The translations under genes were made by a program, and so were the position numbers. 64,000 bases of DNA from Cheiracanthium punctorium (Eukaryota; Arthropoda; Arachnida; Araneae; Cheiracanthiidae), in contig JAWZYV010016009.1 of NCBI GenBank assembly GCA_038373885.1, forward strand, positions 34,719-98,718. The letters run 5' to 3'. The notes beneath the pieces were generated by a model. That model was given only the letters and a program-made list of their open reading frames with translations, was not told the DNA's origin and ran no database searches. Positions 36,365 through 48,050 of the stretch are shown one piece after another. Numbering within the stretch: the first letter of the stretch is position 1; every line of letters starts with the position of its first letter.

Positions 36365-36711
36365 TGAAAAATGTCTTCATATAATAAGTTTAAAATATAC
36401 TTTTTTTTTTCTTTTTACTAAATTTTTGTATTTATAGCAGTGTGAAGAAGTGATTTGTCAAAATATTTCATGTTATATTTTTTAACAGTCAATGCAAAAG
36501 TAATTTGATTGATCCTTTTGAAATTATAAATTTAGCTATATGATAAAGATCATCATAAATTCTGCTATAATCTTACCGGTCCTTTTCTTTTGGAAAGAAT
36601 TTTGGAAAGAATATAGCTACGAATGAGATTTATTTTTAACCATATCATTTTTGCTCATTTATTATTATATATCATGTTTTTAAAAAATGGTTATATCTTT
36701 TACTACATCAT

Positions 36712-36878
36712 CAGAGCTGCCAACTAGATCCGGAATACAATTAAACACTTTTTTTAAGCAGTAATTTTTAGCTTAGATTATAGTGAAATTTCAGGGTTAA
36801 GTGCTTCAGCTGATTATCGTTATGAAAAAATATTTACAAAAGATGATTAATTGTATTCCGAATTAGTTGGCAACTCTG
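36712..36878. mobile_element. CAGAG-family miniature element, 167 bp
   Basis: Inverted ends: CAGAGCTGCCAACTAG at the left and, read inward from the right, CAGAGTTGCCAACTAA, each followed by a shared TCCGGAATACAATTAA or near match. The flanks CATCAT (36706-36711) and CATTAT (36879-36884) are a 6 bp duplication with one change. The interior contains AGCAGTAATTTTTAGCTTAG, recognisable in the decayed relatives. Confidence 0.83.
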
Positions 36879-37470
36879 CATTATGAGTGTCTGGAGAATT
36901 CATTGTTACCCTTTTGCAAGTACAAACATATTTTATTAATTACTAGCTGCGTACCCGTTCTCCGAACGGTAGGAAAAGAACATTTTCCTTATACATATAA
37001 TTCGAATTAAGCCCATTGATGCGGAATCTATAAAAGTAAAAAATTACTTAAATCGTGATGAAACGTTGACGTCATGAGTGCAAAGCTGAGATGACTGCAA
37101 CATGATGGCACAAAAACTACGTCAATGTCACTGGACTGGGATCAAAAAAGAAGCAGCTTCTCTTAGATGACCATGCCCAGGCTTTTTCTCGATGGATCCG
37201 GTATCGTAGAACTGCTTCTATAAGTTGCACACGACGCTGGGCGTTCAATTGAACTCTCTACAAATCTGGAGACTATCCTGCTTCTAGTCTCCACACATGG
37301 GATCTAGGTCAAGGGGTGGGGTTGTCCTCCGTAGGGGTCTTTCTAAGGGGTCCTAACCGGTATTTACGCTACGTTTTGGAGGAAACCAGACATATATGTT
37401 TCCTAACATATGCATGTTGCGAGTACAGTTTTATTTTCCGAACGGAATACAGGAAAACTCCGAACGGTTA

Positions 37471-37554
37471 GGTCGGCCGACGCGACCTGTTTGGAACCAG
37501 AAACCTTCCGTCTCCCAGTTCAGAGCGCTAAGCGCTCGGCCACTGGTCGGACTA
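37471..37554 (-). pseudogene. tRNA-like sequence inside the ACTAGCTG element
   Basis: Read on the minus strand it has GTGGCCGAGCGCTTAGCGC, close to the A-box region of Leu or Ser tRNAs, and downstream GGTTTCTGGTTCC where a B box would lie. A complete cloverleaf with a matching acceptor stem is not evident. I read it as a tRNA pseudogene or the head of a SINE. The overlapping plus-strand frame at 37410-37607 is not a gene. Confidence 0.45.
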
Positions 37555-39446
37555 AGTCATTGCTAGGGGAATATTATAAGCCATTGGGATCTTTGTTGTA
37601 CACATGATTGCAATGTCATTCTCATATTATTATTACTTATATCTCATATTATTTGATTTATTTTTGATTATCATTTCATATTCCTGACTTTTCATATTCT
37701 CTTGATTTTTGGGTCCTTGTGCATGCGCATATTCAATTATCATTCCCCATTAAGGTTACTGAATTAAGTAGTTCTCCCTATCGCCGCTTCTACACCAAAG
37801 ACGTCAATCTGCATTTTCCTCGTTTCAAGAAAAACGCTTACAAAATTTCATTGCTTCAGTTTATACTGATTAATCAATTTTCTTGCAAACTAATCGGAAT
37901 TAAGATATGAGGCTTTGACATAGTACACAGGATTTCTTAAAGACCTTGAAAATGAATTTAGTTAAAAATAACCAAAGTTACAGGTTCGCGTTATTGACGT
38001 TGTGATTGTGATAATATTCTAATTGTGTCATATCCAATGCGTTTTAATTTTTCGAGTCAAGAGCTGTAGAAATGAGTGTTTTCACTTTGTTAAATTTAAC
38101 AGCTTGAGTGGCAACAACGGATTCCGTAACTACGGAAACTGCAGCAATATTAAAATAGAACATGAAATGAAATTTATTTATGCTTGGTAGAACTGCCATA
38201 TTGGCGTAATTAGCGTTTATAGTCGATGGCAAGTAGCCAAAATGTATCCTAAATTTAACTTCACAGCAAATGCAATATTTATAGGCATTCTCGTTCATCT
38301 CCAAAGACTTTCGTATTTATACAGAATTCCTATTTTACTATACTCTGTTTGGCGGGATTAAAAAATAATTATCTATCCATCCGCTCGTAACATTGGCTCA
38401 TCTCAATCGTGCCATAGAATTAGAAATAGAAACGCAAAAAACACACGCTATTAAACACGGAGTTACACTACATTTGAATATTTATCGCCAACTTTTCTAA
38501 GAAAGGTACTAAAGAAGGAATCTGCGTATGCCATTTTGCGAGATTTTTTTTTTCTTTTCTTTTTTTCAGAGAATGATTCTAAGCACTGATTTAACAGCAA
38601 TCAAAATAGGAAATAGTTATTTGTGTATGGTTCCATCGCCAAAAATTAATGTAGGAATCTATTTGAAAAGTACCATAGCAATATTTTAAATTACTATAAC
38701 GTGTTTTATTTATTCCAATTTACCGAATGCGAGAATTTCATTTCTTTTGAAATTTGGCGGCATTCCCTCAAGGTAAATCAATTTACTTAATTTGGGGAAA
38801 ATTCCGAAGATCGATTGCTTAAAATCGCCTTAATAATTGCACTATTTCTGCATGGAAAATTAAAGTTTAACGCCGTATTTTAATAAAACCTACACACACA
38901 AACCTAAACCTATTTCGGTTTGCTCGCAGTAAATTGCGCCAAGCCCAAAACTGTGCAAATCGGTAGAATCTACTACTTTCTCAAAATCACCAAATCAGCC
39001 ATTTTTTTTTCTCCAAACTAAAAAATATACATATTAGTCTCGGAAATCTCCCAATACCTTATTCTTTTACACATAAAAAGCATTGAATTCCTGCTCTGAT
39101 TTCAAATGCACGCAATACTTCAATTAAAAAATAACTTTGTAAATAATCTAAACAGAAAAAAAATCATTATTCTTTTATTTTTACTACAGGAGTCTAAATA
39201 ATTTAATAAAATAGCCAAACATGGCAACCTCGATGCTTTTTTCTCACATTTTCACTACAAGGGTTACAATCGCGGAAAATTCGAAGAGCAAAAATTAGCG
39301 TTTTTGACGGGGTTTTTTATCAATATCTCTTAAAATAATTCGAATTTCGAAATTTAAATTAGCGGAGGTTCTTTCTCGAAATTTTCCGAATTCGTGGATA
39401 CCTCGGTCGAAACTCAACTCCCAGCCGTTTAGGAGGAGATGATGCT

Positions 39447-39472
<26 letters not shown>
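39447..39472. repeat. AC dinucleotide microsatellite
   Basis: A run of AC of about 13 units, followed by AGACAGACGCGCAC, at the 3' edge of the ACTAGCTG element. The same microsatellite-then-terminus arrangement is seen with GACAGA repeats in the elements at 52-57 kb. Confidence 0.9.
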
Positions 39473-39477
<5 letters not shown>

Positions 39478-39506
39478 GACGCGCACAGATTTTAATAGTA
39501 TAGATG

Positions 39507-41324
39507 AGAGACTCACAGCTGAATGAAGTCAGTAAGATTGTTAATTATAACTTACATGACGATAAATGTATGCTTGGGATCCCATTTAATGGTTTGTAGG
39601 GCGGGGGGAGAGGATATATCGCAAGGGTTTCTATATTTTAGTGTTGACCAATTCTACGTTATACCAGTACCTAAATCATAACCATAATACGGGAGCCAAG
39701 AGGGGTGAGGACGGTATGGCCCCTCCTTACTCATAATGGGCGTCCATGCATATATGAAAAAGTTGTGAAGAAAAATACAAGTACATTTTCATTTTAAATA
39801 CATTCCCCAACAAGTGTTTTAATAATCTTTAAAGGCCAGTCACACAGTGGAGAGTTTCCCCGTCTACCCACAGACTGCCTCTTCAAACTACCATATTTAA
39901 CAGACCAAGCAGTACGTGTTTACAGGCCAACATAGACTGAAGTTCGCACCGGTCATGACATTACAACGGTAATTCTAAAAGCGCAAGACCGATTTTCTAG
40001 ATCTGGACATGAAGAGACATCATTAAGCACTGTGATGCTATTGCACAAAACTTTTATTAATATACTCTTAAAAGAGGAACCCAAAATCCACTGTTCAGTT
40101 ATAGCAGCTCTGCAAATCTAATTAAGCAACAATAGCTAGATTTTGCGCAAAAGTGCTTAGATCGAATTGGACTCTATATTCTCGGTTAGAAGTTAATAAA
40201 TTATTCATGAAGTTCTTAACTTAATCAATTAATTTTAAGAGAATAATTTCCCTGCGCATTTGCAAGGATTAGTTTCAACAATTAATTTGACCAGTAACAT
40301 TAATTGTTAACAAATCACAAATCAAATTGACATCTTTTACGGAATATAAACAACCACGTTTTATTAACAGTATATTTTTTTAAGCATTTTCTCAAAACTG
40401 CTGCCACCTTAGGTCAAACACGGAATTTTTTTGTGCTTAAAGCTGAAAATAACTTAACTGCTTACGGCAAGTTGTTCATAATGTTCACTACATGTTGTGA
40501 ACTCTAGAAACTATATACTCTCTACGAGATATAAAACATCCCTTTTTTTAATCATCGGATAGTTACTATATACTAGTTAAATTATACATAAAATAATGCA
40601 ATTATTCCTTTTTCTAGTCTGAAAACAAAACCATTTCACTTAAAACAGTTTTAACGATTCTCCAGAAAGTATTGGTTTAACCTAAAAATGCGTCTTCATA
40701 ATCTGAACAATTAGTCTGATACACAGACACGTTCAATTAAAACACTAGTATATACATTTAACTAAATCAATAAGCAATCAATATTTTGTATTAGGTGACC
40801 AGATGTAAACAACCTTGTCTTGATATTGTCCTTATAATCATTACCATGGGATAGCTCAGGAGACCGTATTTTGACAGAATCCGATCCTTATTCAATATTC
40901 TGCGAAGGAACAGTGCATTAATGAACAACGTATCAGAATGTGCTATTCTCCGCTTGTCATCCATTAAACTATTTCCGACCCAGTATTTCACTGTAAATAG
41001 AGAATCTTCATTAACCGCAGTCAATTTACATGTGCATGTCGGAATTCGATTTTTGTGGAAGAAAACCAGTAAATAGAGATTCAGAGAAAAGCTAGCCAGC
41101 TTCGGCAAATCGATCCTCTTAAAGTTAACTTTGCTCTATTTTAACATTGGTTAATGGAAATCTTCTCTTAGCGTCCATCAACTGAATTATACAGCTATTA
41201 GATTTAGGATTTAATTTATCAAGTTAATGGAAAAGAGTTCTTAAACGTTGAAAAGATGCTATTAATTGAAATTTATTTGCATACTCTTATTGTTGATGAA
41301 GAGTACTTCTAATTTATTAAGCTT
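39507..41324. other. Intergenic stretch, no gene seen
   Basis: A+T-rich; the minus-strand frame at 40791-41108 (105 residues) has no recognisable domain or coding context. No repeat boundaries were recognised. Confidence 0.4.
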
Positions 41325-41509
41325 ACTAGATGCCAACCTTTCCGGAATATCATTAGCCACTTTTTGTAAGCAGCGCATCTTTTAAATTATTTTTTAACAA
41401 TGTTCGCCAGACCACACGTCTAACTCAACAATTTTTTTCTACATTCTAATGCAAAAATTATTGCTTGCAAAAAATGATTAATTGTATTCCGAAAAAGTTG
41501 GCAGCGATG
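41325..41509. mobile_element. CAGAG-family miniature element, diverged copy
   Basis: The left end reads CTAGATGCCAACCTTTCCGG followed by ATTAGCCACTTTTTGTAAGC. The right end mirrors it with GATTAATTGTATTCCG and AAGTTGGCAGCGATG. The TTAA element at 41514 begins only four bases after it. Confidence 0.65.
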
Positions 41510-41513
41510 TTAA

Positions 41514-41947
41514 GCAACACCTCCTACAGATAGAAAGCCTAACAACTGAAACTTTGACGTCATCATTAGGCCTTCAAGTAATGACGTCATAACAGTTTTA
41601 CTTTCACAAACTAAAACTATTTAAAATTTCTGGTGGATGCTACAAATATTAGAAAATATCTTAAATAAAGAATTAAAATTAAAATACCTGTCTCATACAA
41701 AATTATTCATTTCGATCTATTTCCTTATCATATTATCTAATTCGTCACGGTTAAAAACTGCCATTTTTCATAAAATTATATTTTTTATCTCAAATTATTA
41801 AAATACTGTTATTCATGAGTAAATTAACCAGAAACTTTATATAGTTTTATTTTGTGAAAATAAAACATTTAAGTGTAGGCCAAACGATGACGTCAAAGCT
41901 TAGTGACGTAGGAGTTGTTAGGCTTTCTCTATCTAGGAGGTGTTGTG
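41514..41947. mobile_element. TTAA-target miniature element, copy B
   Basis: 434 bp between TTAA at 41510-41513 and 41948-41951. Terminal repeats are GCAACACCTCCTA on the left and TAGGAGGTGTTG on the right, each followed inward by a GAAAGCCTAACAACT block or its complement. It carries three full TGACGTCA octamers (41555, 41582, 41888). No coding capacity. Closest relative is 46377-46803. Confidence 0.85.
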
Positions 41948-41953
41948 TTAAGC

Positions 41954-42124
41954 CAGATTTGCAAACTCCTCCGGTATATAATTAACCACTTTTTGTAAAA
42001 AGTAATTTTTAAAAATAGTAATCAGCCAGCGTGTTTAACTTCGAAATTTTTCTATAATTTAAGCCTAAAATTATTGTTTAAAGAAAGCGATTAGTGATAT
42101 TCCAGAGCAGTTGGCTGCAAAGTG
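41954..42124. mobile_element. CAGAG-family miniature element, diverged copy
   Basis: The left end CAGATTTGCAAACTCCTCCG runs into ATAATTAACCACTTTTTGTA. The right side has TTGTTTAAAGAAAGCGATTA, TATTCCAGAGCAGTTGGC and TGCAAAGTG. It abuts the right TTAA of the preceding element. Confidence 0.65.
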
Positions 42125-42979
42125 TAAACAGATGCAGAATTGCTTTGGAACAATATGCTAGAAAATGATCTCAAAAGGTGGATTGTCCGAAATGAAGTAA
42201 AAATAATGATTGCTTCAAATTAATATTAAAAAACATGTTCCAAGCAATTTTTGTCGAGGTACATGATAAACTCACAAGAAGAATATTAATACATTTTATG
42301 AAATTCTTCTTGGAGTTTATCAAGAGAGCAATTCCGGAATAAAGAAATGCTCTCATCTAAGTTGGGGAAACTTCCTCCGAACTGCAGGACTATTTCATTT
42401 CCAAGCAATGTATGAGTGTGTTTTGCTTTTTCCGCACATCTGTCTTCAATGGGAGTCACTAACCTTTTCGGAATATAAAAAGTAACTTTCATCTAAACTG
42501 ATAAAAAGTAACTATCATCTTAGAATATAGCATAATGATTGAATTTGAAGCGTGGATTGCTTACCCTCCCGAAAAAAAAAATATATAAAATCTAAACTGT
42601 GCAAATATGGGTAGCTGTATTCAGTAACTGTTGCGTACTGGGCTAAACGGTAGTTATTCAAATTTATGTGTGATTCATCTGATGTAAACGCTCTTTTTTT
42701 GCGGATCCAAAATAAATATGAATACAGGAATTTCGGAATGCAGTAAATAAATAGAGAAGTTAAATCAGCGTTTAAAAACGAACTTATATAATTTCTTTAC
42801 ATAATAAATAGCGTTTGGCCAAATCATTTTCAGGCATTTCATTTACAGTATTATATAAACGCATTTTAAATAGCAGTTTGAAAATACACACTTAAAAGTA
42901 TACAGCTAAATTAGCTCCTACGGAGTTAAATTATTGACACCAAAAATTGCCGCCTAATTCCACCAAATCTCCCACCATT
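42125..42979. other. Intergenic stretch with a half element
   Basis: At 42452-42535, TCACTAACCTTTTCGGAATATA and CATCTTAGAATATAGC resemble the left half of a CAGAG-family element; no right half was found. Minus-strand frames at 42171-42492 are not coding-like. Confidence 0.4.
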
Positions 42980-43085
42980 CCAAAAATGCTATTGTATGCT
43001 TTCATGAAAATGCGGGGTGAATAGGGATCATGATTGATCCCTATTCACCCCGCATTTTCATGAAAGCATACAATAGCATTTTTGG
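42980..43085. repeat. Perfect 51 bp-arm palindrome
   Basis: The arms at 42980-43030 and 43035-43085 are perfect inverted copies separated by the four bases TGAT. The left arm begins CCAAAAATGCTATTG and ends GGTGAATAGGGATCA. I found no mismatch. There is no obvious target duplication. It is too perfect to be old. It could come from a template-switch or foldback event, an assembly artefact, or a new hairpin element. Confidence 0.93.
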
Positions 43086-43882
43086 TGCCCAATTTAAATG
43101 CCAACTCTATTACTTCAAAATTATTTTTTTACAGGTATTATACAATATTAGGAAAAAAAGTATCTAATTTTAGAAATACCAGTTGCATAAAATAAAAATG
43201 TTATGTATGATGCACCTGATATTTTGCAATGTTCCACATTTTTCAGCATTTTTCATTCCTGACTAGTTTGAATAACTGCACAGAAATTATTTTGAACATC
43301 ATATAATACTTCAAAATACTGAATACTCAAGTAAAAAGGGAAATATTTACACATATACAGGAACATATACATATACATAACTTTGGAACGCGTGTGCTGC
43401 AACAATAGTGATATTTCCGACCATTGTTTGTCACAAACTTGCGTATTTTTCTCAGAAAACATGCGACTAAAATTCGCATTTTAAAAATTCTATTTCATTT
43501 CATGTATGAGATTTTTGGAGACAAGCCCATTGTATATGAAACTTGCTTACAAAATTAGACAAACTATTCAACACTTTTCATAAAGTGATTATTACCAGGT
43601 AAGTGAAAACGGCATTTTAGACCCCACATGGCTATGTGATTCTGATTCCTTATTATCTGTTGTGTTCGTGTTATTATTTGCAATGCTGAGTAATTTTTAC
43701 GATATTGTGCTAATATACCTGTATAAATGCTTGTGTTATTATTATACACTTTTATATTATTTTGGGGGATTTAGTGAAGATTATTTCTGACTTTTTATGT
43801 TAAGTGATTTTGGTTTTACTCTTTTACACAATTCCTCTGATGTATGAAGAGCTGTTCCAATTAATTGATTATGATATCCGGG
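43086..43882. other. Intergenic stretch, no gene seen
   Basis: A+T-rich; the minus frames at 43253-43462 and 43564-43749 have no domain features. Confidence 0.4.
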
Positions 43883-44044
43883 CAGAGATGCCAAGTCTCC
43901 CGCTTTTTTCAGGAGATTTCCCACCACTAATTTTTACTTACAAACTTATGCTTAAAATAAGTCCAAATATTTAATACAAAATAAAACTGTCTAAAAATTG
44001 TGGTGGGAAATCTCCCGAAATAAGCGGGAGACTTGGCATCTCTG
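43883..44044. mobile_element. CAGAG-family miniature element, 162 bp, variant arms
   Basis: Same length and interior (CCACCACTAATTTTTACTTA, CTTAAAATAAGTCCAAA) as 28065-28226. The arms read CAGAGATGCCAAGTCTCCCG and pair with their own mirror. The flanks are a perfect 6 bp repeat, TCCGGG (43877-43882 and 44045-44050). Arm bases differ from the 28 kb copy at several places, but each copy stays self-complementary. Confidence 0.87.
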
Positions 44045-44337
44045 TCCGGGTATACGGACCCAAACAAAACTGCAATATCCTCCTCTGGGATAGTAACGGT
44101 AATATTAGTGCCATGTCATGCGTATATGAGCATGTTAAAGACCGTAATTCTAAATATTGATTCCAGTTAGAGAATGAGGGTGTACGGGAATTCGTCTGGG
44201 TCACAAATGCATTGCGAGAAATTACTATTATTTTTATTTGGGAATGATTGCGTGCTTGATCGTTATCTCTGCAAAACAGGACCTTGTGGCGAGAACAGTC
44301 ATACTGTGTTTACGAATTACAGGAGTAAAATTAAAAT

Positions 44338-44594
44338 TTGTCTCGCAAAATGATGATTGTGATTGCTCATAACCTTTTTATATTAAAATACTATTGCTTA
44401 ACTTTATAATGATTCACTGCTGATTAAATATTTTACGAAAAACTTGTTTGGAAATCGTGCTTCAATTTTTAAATAAATGCAGCTTCAATTTTTAAATAAA
44501 TTTAATAATAAGTGTTGTTCCAAAGACTGATTTGAGCAATGATAAATTTGATAAAAGGATGATAAACAATCAGAATTTTAATTTTCGTATACAA
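44338..44594. mobile_element. TTGTATAGC-family miniature element, copy 1
   Basis: 257 bp with ends TTGTCTCGCAAAATG and TTTTCGTATACAA. The interior, CCAAAGACTGATTTGAGCAA and TGATAAATTTGATAAAA, matches 47157-47398 in inverted orientation. A local duplication of GCTTCAATTTTTAAATAAAT lies at about 44459-44500. The superfamily is not clear. Confidence 0.65.
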
Positions 44595-46376
44595 ATAAGC
44601 GTTATATATCTAAATTGGGTTGTCTAGGTTTACTATCGAAATGTTTAATTTCAATTTGAGCGATTTCCATGCATTCTTATATGAGTGTTTACATAAAATA
44701 CCAGAAAATTATTAAAGTTACATTTGAAATTATGTGCTCATCGCATTGTTGAGTACGTTCTTGTGATAGGTTATATAATAGCTGAAGAAGTTCAGCTCAC
44801 CGTGTTCGGTATTTGGAGCTCTGTTTATTTAAGAAGATCGACAACGGATTTTTCAATGTGTTACTTCTATTTAGATAACAGAAGTTGAATGACATTTTTT
44901 TTTTTTCGCGTCATTATGAAATGAAGTTAAATATATATTCCTAATTTAAAAGTTATATTATACTTTTAATATCTCGTTACTGAGTCACCTAGATAAAATG
45001 TCACTCCATATACAACATTCAGTCATGACCTTTTCTACACGCCTTCTTACCTATTGTTCTCCGCTTATTGCATCATCATTTTTTCAATCACTGCTCTTAA
45101 GATGTCACTTTTAAGAGTGCTATATTCAAACTCTGTCCTATGTCTTTGTCAAAGTTATTTCCAAAACCACTTTGAAAACGATTGGCAGCATTTTTCTTTA
45201 CAAAAATTGTTCGACTAATCAAGAAATTTTGGGAATTTTTTCCTGGACTGTTTTTTCTTTCGACTTCCATTTGATGACAGATTAAATGTGACAGATTGTA
45301 TATTGTAGCGATATGCTCTATGTACTGTATTTACTTACTAAACTTCCTTAATTTGTCACCCATTTTATGAATTTAATTGTAACTCTAATAATTTAAATGA
45401 TGTAGATTAATTATAAGATACTTATATAATATATGAACATTTGGAATTTCATTTATCATTTAATATAAATTCCACTTTATAAATCATTCCCCTTATTTAG
45501 GCCTTTTAAAGTGACCCCGGGAGCTACGTAATGGAGATGTCGGATGGTAATTTCTAAGGATAACAGTAAATTTTAACTACAGTTTAAATGGAACTTGTTA
45601 CTGTTCAGTATGTACAAATGTTACTGTTCAATATTCATATATTAGAAAAATCAACTCTAATACACCATCTAGTAATACATATAATAATACATCTTCTAAT
45701 CAACAAATAAATAATTTAAAAAATCGCGATCTCATATTTTTTTAAGGTCTATGAAATCTTAATAGGAAGAATGCATTATCCATTCACACACACACGCACA
45801 CAGTAGAATATTTGAAAGTATGAACTTTTTATTTGTCATACTAAAACGTTTCTTAGAAGACTTCAAGGCCACTAAATATACAATATGTAACATGTACAAT
45901 TAGCGAAAATGTTAAATGTGATGTTTGTAACGTCTTTTAATGAAGAGAAGCCAGCCAACTGCTGCGGAATATAATCAGCCACTTTTTTAAACAGTAATTT
46001 TTGGCTTAGAGTAACCGTTTCTTTCTTTCCTGAACGGCGAAGTAGCAAATGCACTGTCTGCAGCGCTCTTTTATATGAACCGTACAGCAAACGCCCTTAG
46101 AAGGGGATAATTCTCAGGCTGTTCTAATGATTGGAAGCATCGAAGATCGTGTGCCCTCATTTGGTTTGCAGCGAGTATCCTTCGAGTGAGAAAAGCCCAC
46201 TTATTGGTCTATCGCTCGACTACTCGTACTTGGATTGTCTTCTGTCAAAAATAAGGCCATCTCCTCAATACCAGGTGTCCTCATCATTCTCTCTCGAATT
46301 ATTGTAGCTCTCGTTAAACAACCTGTCTCACGTAACACTGTTCAGGTTCACACTTGCGAAGGCCTTGTGACATGAA
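44595..46376. other. Intergenic stretch with a half element
   Basis: At 45951-46012, GCCAGCCAACTGCTGCGGAA and CAGCCACTTTTTTAAACAGT are the left half of a CAGAG-family element. A short CA microsatellite lies at about 45785-45801. The less A+T-rich part at 46020-46370 may be a transposon relic, but no motif could be assigned. Confidence 0.4.
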
Positions 46377-46803
46377 GCAACACCCCCTACATGAAGAAAG
46401 GCTAACAACTGAAACTTTGACGTCATCACTAGGCCTTCAAGTAATGACGTCGTCAGAGTATTACTTTCACAAAGTAAAACTATTTAAAACTTCTGGTGAA
46501 TGCTACAAATATTGGAACGTATCTTAAATAAAAAATTAAAATTAAAATACCTTTCTCATACAAAATTCTTCATTCCGATCTATTCCCTTTCCGTGTTATA
46601 TAAGTAGTCATGGTTAAAAACTGCCATTTGATAGAAAATTATATTTTTTATCTAATTATTAAAATATTGTTATTAATGAGTAAATTCACCAGATTTTTTA
46701 ATACTTTTATTTTATGAAAATAAAACATTTAAGTGTAGGTCTAGTGGTGATGTCAAAGATTGGTGACGGAGTTGTTAGGCTTTCTTTATCCAGGATGTGT
46801 TGC
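46377..46803. mobile_element. TTAA-family miniature element, copy C
   Basis: 427 bp with GCAACACCCCCTA at the left and GGATGTGTTGC at the right, and an interior closely matching 41514-41947. Its flanks are ATGAA on both sides (46372-46376, 46804-46808) rather than TTAA. One intact TGACGTCA is at 46418; the other two octamers are mutated. Confidence 0.8.
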
Positions 46804-47156
46804 ATGAAGCCCGCTTGTGCGGGTACCTTTCCTGGTACATCCGCCGAGCTGCATACCCGTTACAGTCCTTACACTATCAGCTTGACGACCAATTTATCGG
46901 TTGAACACGCGTTGATCCCACTACCTCTGGAACTGGTCACAAAATGACTACCAGCAGGATTGCTGTTTTCCCAACCTTCCGCTCAGTGCCTTCTGCCGCA
47001 AGAATGCCGGAAGGATAAGACACAGGACAGGAATATTTTAGAATGTAAAAAAATCCATGAGGCGCCGCTGTCCGGCCTGCCGTGACCCTCGTAAATCAGG
47101 CCTGCTATCTCAAGGAATGCGATCCTACGAGGCCAAATTAGGTGTAAAATGATTAT
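46804..47156. other. G+C-richer stretch of unknown origin
   Basis: Distinctly less A+T-rich than its neighbours, for example around 46820-46990 and 47055-47100. The open frame at 46714-46947 spans the border with the preceding element, which argues against a real gene. Possibly an old repeat. Confidence 0.35.
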
Positions 47157-47398
47157 TTGTATAGCAAAATATTAAAATTCTTGTTGCTTACCATCATTTT
47201 ATCAAATTTATCATTGCTCAAATATATCTTTGGGACAACACGTAAAATTACATATATTTAAAAATTGAAGCTGCAATCATATTTTCTAAACAAACTTTTA
47301 GTATAATATTTAATCAATAATGAATCAACATAAATTTAAGCAATAATATTTTTTATAAAATGATGATGAACAACCAGAATCGTTATTTCGCTATACAA
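47157..47398. mobile_element. TTGTATAGC-family miniature element, copy 2
   Basis: 242 bp with inverted ends of about 45 bp: TTGTATAGCAAAATA at the left and TTATTTCGCTATACAA at the right. Next inward are GCTTACCATCATTTTATC and its mirror AAAATGATGATGAAC. The interior is the inverted counterpart of 44338-44594. Confidence 0.78.
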
Positions 47399-48050
47399 TT
47401 TTAATTTTACGCCTATAATCCGCCTTCATTGAATGATTCGTTGCGAATGCCAGTTTACCTTGTTTGCAGAGGTCACGATTTAGCCTGACTTCTGGTCTTA
47501 CTTTCAAAGACCTTCTGTAGTGCAGCCTCTCTATAAAATGTTGTTTGCTCTATTATTATGTTCCCGTTGTTCTTCTTTACTACTTTGCACCATAGCTCAC
47601 CACTACGTAATTTTCGTCGATGCATTGTGATGTGATTCCAAGTCATCCCTGTGCTCCCTGCACCACTTGCAAGTTTGTGTGGCAGTGCAGAATCCAGCAT
47701 TTCGAGATAAGATCCCCCCTTTTATTTAAATGTTTTAAATCAAAATACTTCGGGAAAAATGCATAGTACGTGATGTATTATGCAAAGCTTTTCTCTCCCT
47801 TAGAGTGGACACGACTCGGACTTCATGAAAATTTTGTTGAAGTTTATACTAAACTCTAATTTAAGTAACCCATCAGGCGTGTTTAGATTTTGGTGAGAAG
47901 GAGTTAATTATACTTTAATGGACCTCAATTTTAACCTACTCATTTCAGATGTAATTTTATCATATGCACTTAAAGTATCTCATCAAAATTTTAGTAGACC
48001 TCTCTTCAGCATAGGCATAAAAATGAAAATATATTTTTAATTTAAAATTT
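47399..48050. other. Intergenic stretch, no gene seen
   Basis: The minus frame at 47473-47700 (75 residues) shows no domain. No repeats recognised. Confidence 0.35.

Larger units (their letters stand above)
36942..39506 (+). mobile_element. ACTAGCTG element, long single copy
   Basis: About 2.6 kb, starting ACTAGCTGCGTACCCG and ending TTTTAATAGTATAGATGA. The start carries a small hairpin (TACCCGTTC, loop TCC, GAACGGTA, 36952-36971) and the end is preceded by an AC microsatellite and GACAGAC motifs. The elements at 52059-57074 have the same plan. It contains a tRNA-like sequence on the minus strand (37471-37554) but no recognisable transposase or polymerase. I do not know the class; elements with these ends are widespread in arthropods. 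Target duplication not determined. Confidence 0.65.

Noticed and set aside
40791..41108. 105-residue minus-strand open frame
   Set aside because: No domain, no neighbouring exon and no codon pattern that sets it apart.
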